From Dirofilaria immitis (Eukaryota; Nematoda; Chromadorea; Rhabditida; Onchocercidae), in NCBI GenBank assembly GCA_024305405.1, contig JAKNDB010000087.1:5458501-5522500 (forward strand): a stretch of 64,000 nucleotides of DNA, read 5' to 3'. The position numbers and the translations under genes were made by a program. Of the stretch, positions 51,764 to 64,000 are shown piece by piece (the stretch's first letter is position 1; every line of letters begins with the position of its first letter). A model generated the notes under the pieces. The model saw only the letters and a list, made by a program, of their open reading frames with translations. It was not told the DNA's origin and did not search any database.

Positions 51764-53509
51764 CCCTGAAATACTAGCAGTAGCAGTTGCTATCTTTAAA
51801 TACTAGGGAACACTTTATAAATCTCAAACTAAAATTATAATCTATTCGCTAATAGATTATTTGTTCTCAAATACTATAACACGCATTATAACTCTTTAAT
51901 ATACCATCAATATTTCCCTTCGAAATTAGATGGCAAACTGCTACTTCCACTTGGTATTACTGACAAAATAAGCTGATCATTTTGTTTATTAGTATTTGAT
52001 ATGACTACTGACCAACGTCTCAATTATGTCACTTCGCATCTTTCTAATCATCTGCTATACTATAACAACGCTGCTTTGCATTTTCTATAATCGTCTGCCA
52101 AGAGTTATTTTCACTAGTACAATAGACATAAGATAGCTTTAACGGGCGAAGTAATAATATTAGTGAAATCATTGCCATCTGGTCAATTAGTAGACTATCA
52201 GGGAGCGCATGTGAAAAGTTTGTATGAATGGGGAAGGGGACACGAAGGTAGAGACGGGAAACCGGGAAATATTAATTAATACCAAAAAATGAAATACTTC
52301 CACGAGAGACATAAATGGAAAAAGATTATAGGTCAGGCTTGACGAACAATCTGAGATGTGAAATGCAGCATAGCGAGAGTTGCAATAAAAAATGATGAAT
52401 GGCAATAATATGTGTGTGATACGATACCTTACTAAAGCTGAAAATCTAAAGATTAATCTTAAGGAGGTAGTCACCGACTCTTTATTTGTTTTAATAATAA
52501 TCTACAGCCAAATATTAAATTTTCAAGTTTTGAAAAAATGGCGTAGTTTTCAAAAGAAGTTATTGAAATCATTCCTGTCAATCATTGTGTATAAATTGGA
52601 CCGCTAAAATCTTCAAAAGAATGTGAGAAACTTTCAGAAGCATATTTTTAATCCAGATATTAAAGTTCTGAAATTTTTCCAATGATTTGTCGTCAGAAAT
52701 GAGTAGAGATCAAAAATCTGAAAGTACTTTTCTGTTTTCTTTTCACATTATTAATAATTGCACAGTTGGATAATCAAACTCTTTAAAAATAACAATGTAT
52801 GACAATACGTCAAAAGCATTAATTAGAGTATTGTAGTCCTTGGCAGCAATAAAAATAATAATATTTAATACAGTATTATTAATGCTCAAGCAATCCCAAT
52901 CTGTTCTTGATCAATTAACAATATAAAAAGTTCTTAGTGAGATAAATAAAACTTACAGCAAAAAGATATATATATATATATAATAGTTATAAATTCACCA
53001 GGCAAAAGCATATATTTCTTCCTCTGATTCCCGACCTTTCGTTACCAATGAAATATTTTTTTTCAATTATGTTTTTTATTTGAAATGACATCATGTTTTC
53101 TCTGCTTTTTGGTTTTTCATTTGCCTTTCTTTATCATTTTTGAAAAGGAAATTTTTTCTGCTTTCCTATTCCTTTTTCACTTTCAAATGATATTTAATTA
53201 ATATAGTGAATCAATATTTCAGCATAAAATAATATGAAACGATTTGTTATTATTATATTAATTCAAATTTAAGCGATATAATTGCCATTAATATAATAGA
53301 TGACAATTGATGATGTTATGTATAAATAAAATGCATTATTGCTTTTTTGCACTACTTTGAAATTTCTGTAAATAATTGAAAAATTTTCTTGTTTCCAAGC
53401 GAAATTTGAAAAGCTTATAAAGCAAGTCTTACTAGTGTATCCTTAAACAGACATAATTCTTTCATTTTCAATTAAACAAGAAAGATAATAAACACAACTA
53501 AATGAAATA

Positions 53510-53613
53510 TGTATATATATGTGTTTATGTACAAATGAGCGTGTGGTATGTATATGTGCATGTTATGTGTATGTGTATATGAGTGTGAGTGTAGGTGTGT
53601 ATGCATGTGCATA

Positions 53614-53672
<59 letters not shown>

Positions 53673-53690
53673 ATGTATGTATGTGTATGT
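53510..53690. repeat. Alternating purine-pyrimidine (TG/TA) tract
   Basis: TGTATATG-type sequence grades into a pure (TA)n core at about 53622-53664 and back to TATG. It generates spurious Tyr/Ile/Val-rich reading frames on both strands. Confidence 0.93.
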
Positions 53691-56600
53691 TGCACTTTGG
53701 TACAATAGTGTAGTGTTCACATAACTTTAATCAGAAATAAACTAAAAAAATTAGAATGATGGGAAGAGAACCTACTTTTAACTAATCAAAACAGCTGATC
53801 GGAAAATTTCGTAATTTTTTCATTTTTTAGTAATATCGCGATTTCCAATTTTTTCTCTCCCATTTTTAAAACAGCTGTTGCTCGAAGTAAGCTTAAATGA
53901 ATTTTTACAAAAGATCATTCACCAATCAATTACTTGCCTTCCTCCCTAGTCATCTTTCCTAGAAAATAAATGTTTGTTTTCAAAATTTTTTTATTCACCT
54001 TAAACCCGATGAAAATAAACGTTTCTTCATGATATGCTTCCTATCAGTAACTGTTAAAAAGCAGCAATAAAGTTTCGTTTCTCTATTAGCAGTGTAAATT
54101 TTGCATTTGTTTCTTCACTATAAATTATAAACTTGTCCCATTAACATAGTATCCAATATCTTTTGGACTGATAATATCACTTTTTCCATTAAATGAGAAG
54201 TTCTGTCCTATACTAGAAAAGCAAACTATTGACAAAACAAGTTTGATCTTGTTAACTTCAGATTCCGTACAGCTGTTCAAATTCCTTACAGAATTTGGGT
54301 ATTAATAAAAGGCTTCAGGAAATTTCGTGAATAAAAATCATGAAAATTGAGACAACGGACTTTTCAGGATTTATGATATCTGAGTCACTTTTTTTAATTT
54401 ATTTGAAATTAATGATTTAAGTTGAATTCTGTGCTCGACTTTTAGATTTTCAACGCAGAACTCGATACACTTCTATTTTATTCTTTTCTGTTCATTTTAT
54501 CTTATTCAATCTTTATTCGTTTTATTTCCATGTTGGTTGAATTCCATTTCATCATTTTTAAGGTAGCATAACCTGGTATTTCTTCATTTCTTCTAAGTTT
54601 TACATCTTCATTTTATTCTACTATTGTGGCACAGAAAATATATATTTATAGACTTTGAGAAAATGATTTTTAGCCATGCGGCAGAACCTATGTCATTTTG
54701 AATATATAATGAAATTTTTTTCGATGTTCTATGAATTTCAAACTGTTAAGTAAAATAAAAAAATGAAAAAATGAAAATGGTAGATTAAGTTATTTTAGAG
54801 GAATTAATAAAACAAATCGTTTTAATTGAAAGGAATTTCCTTGGAAATGAAACTGCAATTCCTTACTAAATATAAAGAGAACTAAGTTTGAAGCATCTTA
54901 GTTTCAAACTAATCTGTCTCTACTCTTGATTTGCATTTAGAACATTGTTAAATCGCGGCCTTTAATTAATTTAGTGTTATTTAAATTATGCCCGGCAGAA
55001 AATCTTTTCATCAGCTATTATAAAAACCGAGCAAAAATATCTATGCTGTATGAATAACTTTGTTGAAAGAAATTTCAAAAATGTTTATGTTACTGCTAAC
55101 TATATAGACCAAGAAATATTTTTATCTATGGGATGAGATTTTTAGGAGATGAAATGAGAAAGGAATATAATTCTAATATCTCATTCTACTCCAGGTGGTT
55201 GTAAATATTTTTGCTTACTTTACAATTTACGTTCCTTTTTTTACAGATGTTGTAAAGTATTGAAATATGCTGTGTTTTTACATACAATTAGTCTCTATCA
55301 AGTTTTATTTTCAGTTCAAAAAAGCTTCAGAAGTTACTGATTATCAGTTAATTTCTCTTTAATATATCTAATCCTATTCAGCTATCTAATCTACCTATTT
55401 TCATCTATCTATCTATCGATCTATCGATTATTTATCTATCCACATGTATATGCAAAAGTATAGTATATACACACTAAATACAAACGAGTGAAATATTTTT
55501 TTTGAGTGTTTCATGCTTTCTTTCAGTTTCTATTGACAAGAATTATTTTTCAAATGAATCATCAGTGAATAATAACAGTGCCATGTTATATGGGATTCAG
55601 TAATTCTAAAATTGTCTAGGATAGCCTTGATGCCCGACCAGACAGAATTATTCGGTTCGAAAAACTTGAAATTCAAAAAGCTAATTTGTTGAGTTAGAAG
55701 ACACTCTGTTATCTGAAGAACTGCTGTTCTTCGGATTTCAGTTTTCGCGTATAATCTGCTTTCTTAACCTTCCAGTAATATCTCATCTAATTTGAGAAAA
55801 CTCAACAATTTTTAAAAAAATTGTCTTATGAAGAATTGAAAGAAAAATCTCACTTTTAACTAAAAGATATGTTTGAAATTTCAATTTCAGATTACTTTTT
55901 AGCTTAAAATATATTGATTCCATGAAATCTAAATAATGAAAATATATTTTAATGCTTGAACATTATTTAAATGGATCCTTTTTCATACTATCGTAACTTT
56001 TCTATTATAAGTTGCGAATAAATTATTTTATTTATCTTTCGCTTGTGATCTCTTTTAAAAAATATTGTTATGCTATCAAAAACATAATAATAGTGATAAA
56101 GTACACTAATGATACAGATCAAGACAATTATGTTAATTATACTAGTCAGAAGAAGTATATTAATTATACCAATCGTGATAGGATGTGTTAATTATATTAA
56201 CTGTTGTAAATTCATATAATATATCAATTTTTAATACAATGTTTTAAATACAATTTACACTCATATTGATGCCACGACAAATAATCTTATCAACTATTCA
56301 TTGTTTGCACCACCGACTTTCAGGAAAAAGATTGAAACACATTTTACAAAAAAATATTACTTTTTTGCAAAAATTTTGATAAAATCTTTGTTTCATAAAT
56401 TATTCGCGCTTATCATGAATGAAATTCAAAGTGCTACCTCACATTTTGACGAAAAATAGTAGGGTAATTAATTATATTATAGAATTTTATTCAAATATTT
56501 TGATTATTTGATTTTATTACTCCATCTATTTTTATTTTTACATTTTTGTCTTCGATTTCAAACATTTTTAATCTATATTAATGCAGCAGTTCTCATCATG

Positions 56601-59600
56601 CTTAACTTCAATAGGTTTGATTTAACAGCGAAGACATCAAATGAATGCTATGTGCTATCATTTAACTGAGAAAATAATCATTTGTTGAACAAGCGAAGCA
56701 TATCAATTAAATATCTTTTAATTTTTTCAGTTAATATCTGAAATCCTTTACATAGCGTACAAAGCTTTATTACTCAAAAATAGTTGTTTCTCGTTTCTGT
56801 CGCCAATTCTCGGCACTCCTATTCTTTATCTCCATTAACTCTAAATACGATAAGTTGTAATTGTGCAACTACTACTCTCCATTAGTTCTTCCCATTATTT
56901 GCTTGTTATTTTTATGTTATTTAAATCAAAACGAAGCACTTATTACTTACACATATCCTTATAAGAAACCAAAAAAAAAAAACGGCTTACATATTTCATT
57001 ATTAATTCCATATGTTGATGTCCTGCTGAACTCTGTACTTTTGGAATTTTCTGCAACATAATGAAATAAGAATTCGAATAGGAGAAGTTGAACAAACTGT
57101 TTCTCATATTGATGTGATAAACGATATATATTTGCCATCATTATTCCTTTGCCATTTTTATGCAATTCATTTTTTACCTGTTGTTTTGAAACAGGGATAA
57201 GAAATGCTTCGGCTTTCATAAATTTAATGAATAAATTGGTATGACGAAAAAGCAAATGATTTTTACTGAAAGAATTTAAGAAGACACCACTTTTTAATGC
57301 ACCATTTTTAACGCTTTAAAATTTTTTAAAATTTTAAAGTGAAAATAATAAAGAAATAGTAGCGATATCAATTTGTATATTAAGATGATATATTCTCTTA
57401 ATACCGTAGAATTCTGTAGAATTCTGTTTATTTCGAAAAGAAGTAATAGATTTAAAAAAGTGAGATTTCGATTCATTCTGCCTGAAATTTTGAAAAATTA
57501 GAGGTATCTCCTTTTTGAATTATCGATACTCAAAAATAGCTCTTTTTTTTCTAATTTCGATTTGCGATCATGCATGTACATTAGTAATATATTGAAACAA
57601 TTTTTGCTATTACTGTATTCTTTCTTTACGATTTTTAATATTTTATGAGGTCTTACAATTTCCCGATTAGTAGTCAATGAATAGAATACACTATTTAGCA
57701 CTTATCTCAAAGTTTTTGAAATCTCAATCAGCTTTGTCGTTACATTTACCTGTTCATTTGAATTTCTGTCTGTTCCTACTTGTGATAAATATTTGTAAAA
57801 ATACTTCCAGTTTGTTATTATAATAGTACTGAACACCTGTAGTCAATATTCATTATATTTTGTCATTTAATTTCAAGATATATTTTCGTTTTTTTTTTAA
57901 TCATCTTCTTTTCACACCTCTCACCAATGAACATCGTCTGTCTTAAAATACTTTCAATTCAACCAGTTTCCGATCAGGATTAGACATCACTTCTATTTCT
58001 GATCTCTTATCGTTCCAACAAAGAATCATTAATTACACGTGTTTATATCACCGTGATGTCAAAAACCTGCTCCTTTTGCAATCTGAGCAACACTCCATAG
58101 CGATACATTGCTGTAGTCGTTAATATGATCCGAGACATAACTTGTTTCCTTTTAAATGAAATATATCAATCATATTTTAAATTCCGAACTTACCAGTTAT
58201 ATTCGAAAATACCTTAGTTAATATCTCTAATACAAAATAGCTTAGTTAGTATATTTAATATTAAAATGTTTTATACCTTTACATTCTTGATACTGTTATT
58301 CTAAATTTTTAATCTATTTCTAAGAAAATGTCTGATGGATATATTCCGTATACTAACTTTTTCTCCATATATATTCGATCCGCATTCCAAATCAATAATT
58401 TCTGTTCTACATTTCAATCCATGAATGATCCATAATTCCAAACTGATCAGAATTATGAAAAGGTTTGTCTCCCAGTGAAGGTAATTATGCTTTTGGTAAT
58501 TCTCTCTCTGCAATGCAAATCAGATTGTATAATTTGCTTTAATCTCGACCTTCAAAACTAGACCAAAAGGGAATCAAGTGAGAGAAAGAGTAATTGTTCA
58601 TGACTATTGCAATTGCGAACTGCTAATAAATAGTATGATAAACGGAGAGCGAGATTTACCTATTTCATGAAAAAGGATGCGATATCCTAGCCTGTTTCTG
58701 ATGATGATTGTCACAGTTCTTTCAAGCATTTGCTATTACAATTGATATGAAGTAGAGACGTCCATCCCTCTTCCAGTATTCTACTCAGTAAGATAATATC
58801 TATCCTCATAGATTTCTTGACATACTTATTAGAACAATTCTATAAGATTAATTCTGCGCAAACTTGAGAAAGTTTATTTCTTCTTGTGGTGACATCCTTC
58901 ATTGCTAAAATCTATGGCGGGATTGCATTATAAAAAGGTGCATAGCTTTTCACCTTGATGCAAATTTTTTCAAATTTTTCAGTGGTCAAAATAGTAAGTT
59001 CGTTCAGAAAATGATGGCTTATAGCAGTATTCTTCGAATTAATAGTATGTTATTCTAAATTAACAAACGATATCGGTTCGTTTTTACTTTTAACTAATTA
59101 ATCAATATATGGAATTTAATGTAGAACTTTCCGAATAGCATCTCATCAGGAGAAGCTCTTTATAGAATGATCAAAAATAGTTAAGCACAAAAATAATAGA
59201 GAAAATAGATGTGCATCTTTAATTTTGAATTTCGTTAATTTATTTTAATATGCCGTCAAAGATACTTATTGTTCACTGAATTATATTACAATCATCAATG
59301 GCGAAGTTATTTTTTTATACAGTATCTATTTTCATATATTTTTAGGATAGTATCAATGAATTTATATGAATAGTACTTTAATTACTGATAACACCTGCTA
59401 TCTATCTAAAAAAGAGAAAATTTTCCCATCAGAACGTAAGATAAAATTTCTAACTAAGCTTGTTTCACTTAAATGACATTTCTAAATGTACCTTACATTT
59501 ATAAATAAAAATATTACTCTGTTCAATATAAATTATATTAATAATATAATTTGTCAAGTCCTGAGGTACTGATTTTGTTAAGTTATCTTCCAATAGAGGA

Positions 59601-59908
59601 CTAGTTTGTTTTGTTTCACAAATTGCAAATGAGTTTTTCATATCGCGAAGTCTTCTCTAAGAAAAAATTAGAGTTCGATTAACATAGATAGGAATGGATT
59701 TTGGAACTCGAAACTTCGATTACTTTCAATTTTTTTAATTTACCTCTGTCATTTCAAATTAAACTTGCATTCAAGGAAAAGAGAAATAACTAACAACTTA
59801 AAAAGGCATTCATTTATTCGAAATGCTGTTCAGAAATAATGTATCCTCTCGAATTTATTTTTAAAATAACATAATATGGGTATTGTTTGCAGCGTTTTTA
59901 ATCAATCG

Positions 59909-59951
59909 CGGGTTGTTGCTTCCTTTTCAGCGGGTTGTTGCTTCCTTTTCA
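59909..59951 (+). repeat. 22-bp tandem duplication
   Basis: The unit CGGGTTGTTGCTTCCTTTTC plus AG occurs at 59909-59930 and again from 59931, differing only at the last base. Each copy ends in a TTTTCA(G) acceptor-like string, but no adjoining exon was found. Confidence 0.88.
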
Positions 59952-61615
59952 ACAATTTTACCACATTAGAAAAGAAGAAAGTCGCAAAAAAATGTAAAAA
60001 ATAAAAAACGTTTTGCTTATTTTTGAGAGTTCCAGAAATCTATAAAATCACAGTCTATTTTACTTTTATTAACATTATAAGGTACTAATATTATCAAAAA
60101 ATATTGCATGAAAATCCATCATCATATCATTCTGCTTCTGCGCTATATATTTAGAATGGCAAGAATCAGTAAACTAATTTCTCACTAATCAATAAACTAC
60201 TTGACAACAGCATCTTTCCCAGTTCATGAGATAAATTCTCGACAAATCTGCTATCTCTCACCATCATCTCTGAATTTAATGGCGGGGAAGAAGGGAAATG
60301 ATGTTTTCCTCCAATACACCCGAACACTGGCCCTTCCTTCATTGCTTTCGCAGATATTCGCATAACCAATGAGCAGATATTTGAGATTGTCAACAGTTGG
60401 TACGAAAAATGTTGCATTGCAAGAATGTCAGAGTTTTACGGCTGATTGTGAAGATAGGTATTTTCTGGGAGTTCTGCAGGGTTCATGTGAGAAACTGGTA
60501 TAGTTGTGAATTTGGGGTCCTGATGTTTGTAATTTGCTTTGGTTTTGAGTTCTTTTGTCGATATCTGGGAATAAACCTGATGTATCTCAATACAATCCCA
60601 TTCACTATGCAAGGCAACACTGTTTTCTATGAAGCAACTTTAGTGACTTGCATTCAACAAATACTCGACTTCTGAAAATTTTTCTGAAAACTAGATGTCG
60701 TTTTAAAACCAATTTCATTGCTAAGCTTTTCTAAATTTTTGGTTAGAAATTTGAAAGGTTAGATGATTTTTGAAAATTTTTATTTGCTGCATGCTAAAAA
60801 CCTTTCCAAATACTTAATTTTGATTGTTAAAGATTATTTTAGCAAATACATGTTCAATTTTTATTCTAGAGAATAACATTGCAAGTCGAGTCTTGATTAT
60901 ATTCAATACTTGGATGGTGGCTGTTTAGTGAAGAGTAATGTTATTATTTTTCTATTAATATATAATAATAAAAAGTTGCAGTCCGTCTATCTTAATCTTA
61001 TATGATTCTATGGAAAATTCGCTTCTAAGGATATCTGTACTTCTGATAAATGAGTATGAAATGAAATAGCAATAAGCAATTCGCACATGGAAGCTCATTC
61101 ACCATTTCTAGAGTGATATTCTCATATACTTGAAAACTTATTGATTATATACCAATATATTCAAGCCCAAATTCCTAATTGTGTTTATCGTTCGAAGTAT
61201 TGTTACTGCAATAATGAGATTGAAGTGTTAATAATTATATATTAAGCCGGTCCAAATAACTCAATTTTTAGCTTTCAATGCTAAGGAATTATTAAAATGA
61301 AACATGCATACTAAGATTGGAGCTGGTTGTTTTTATAATAGTTGAAGATAATATTAGAAAGACTGAATGGAGTTTTGGGGCTCGAGCTGTTGTTTTCCGA
61401 ATCCGATTATCTATCTACTTGCAGAAGGTGAATTAATTTTATAGTTAGTTCATATTATTTATTTTGCCTTATGCACTTATAGGACGTGCTTTCTTGGTTT
61501 TGTCATATATAATTGCTACATCACTACAAATGCATTATTGATATATTCTCTCATAAGATATTTAGTCGCTCGGACATTCCCATTCATGTTTAGAAAAACT
61601 CTTCGGTTTTTTTAG

Positions 61616-61748
61616 CAAGAAAGAATTTCGCGGTGCCAACAAAAATATTCCTAAACGTGATCAAATACAAAACTGAAATCATTTCAAAGATTTAGTAATT
61701 TTTGCCGTTGCACAAAAAGTGTGTGCGTGTAGGCAGAGTAAAATAGTT
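61616..61748 (+). promoter_or_regulatory. ELAV-gene 5' leader
   Basis: Begins after a strong T-rich acceptor (GGTTTTTTTAG ending at 61615) and runs to the ATG at 61749. A second possible acceptor (GATTTAG) ends at about 61694. Either could receive a spliced leader or a noncoding first exon. Confidence 0.35.

Positions 61749-64000
<2,252 letters not shown>

Larger units (their letters stand above)
51764..61615. other. Long noncoding region between NDUFB8 and the ELAV gene
   Basis: Nearly 10 kb separating two divergent genes, with no exon chain I can support. It holds several simple repeats: TA tract near 52966-52982, TG/TA tract 53510-53690, CTAT/GATA-type units at 55397-55437. It also has a diverged TTAATTATAC repeat near 56130-56205 and a 22-base tandem duplication at 59909-59951. 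A GC-richer patch at 60160-60680 has open frames on both strands but no recognised protein. The last part is probably the ELAV promoter. Confidence 0.45.

Noticed and set aside
53472..53720. Tyr/Ile/His-rich open frames on both strands
   Set aside because: Artefacts of the TG/TA simple repeat.

Overview
This window looks like nuclear DNA of a nematode, most likely a filarial worm (Onchocercidae). It is AT-rich, its genes carry many introns with GT...AG borders and nematode-style TTTCAG acceptors, and every recognisable gene is metazoan. Two further clues point to filariae. A broken piece of a Wolbachia-type virD4 gene lies between two worm genes, and a spliced-leader (SL1)-like sequence with a splice donor lies in an intron. 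I found no tRNA, rRNA, CRISPR array or intact transposon. The species is not determinable from the sequence alone.

Layout. 2.18-18.19 kb (+): a 23-exon Shank homolog (FERM-like N-terminal domain, ankyrin repeats, PDZ, proline-rich middle, SAM; no SH3 seen). 18.2-28.66 kb: long noncoding stretch with degenerate repeats. 28.66-32.67 kb (+): DAB-1/Disabled adaptor (polyQ, PTB domain, DPF/NPF tail). 32.7-36.6 kb: noncoding. 36.6-38.98 kb (-): spermidine synthase. 39-44 kb: mostly noncoding, one candidate 70-residue ORF. 44.03-49.16 kb (-): ING3-type PHD protein. 49.8-50.1 kb: the virD4 relic. 50.18-51.64 kb (-): complex I subunit NDUFB8. 51.7-61.7 kb: long noncoding stretch with simple repeats. 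61.75-64 kb (+): start of an ELAV/EXC-7 RNA-binding protein, running off the window.

The six genes do not form one pathway. Shank and Disabled are cortical or endocytic scaffolds and ELAV controls RNA, while spermidine synthase, NDUFB8 and ING3 are housekeeping. From memory, all six have C. elegans orthologs on chromosome II, so the window looks like a piece of a conserved chromosome element. NDUFB8 and ING3 stand head to tail on one strand about 1 kb apart, an arrangement that could be a conserved pair or operon.

A repeated oddity: Shank (four places), spermidine synthase (one), ING3 (two) and NDUFB8 (one) each need a small indel, nearly always at or near a homopolymer, to keep protein frame and intron phase. 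Five of the eight are certain single missing bases in otherwise well-preserved exons. This looks more like consensus-sequence error than gene decay. The exon coordinates given follow the sequence as printed.
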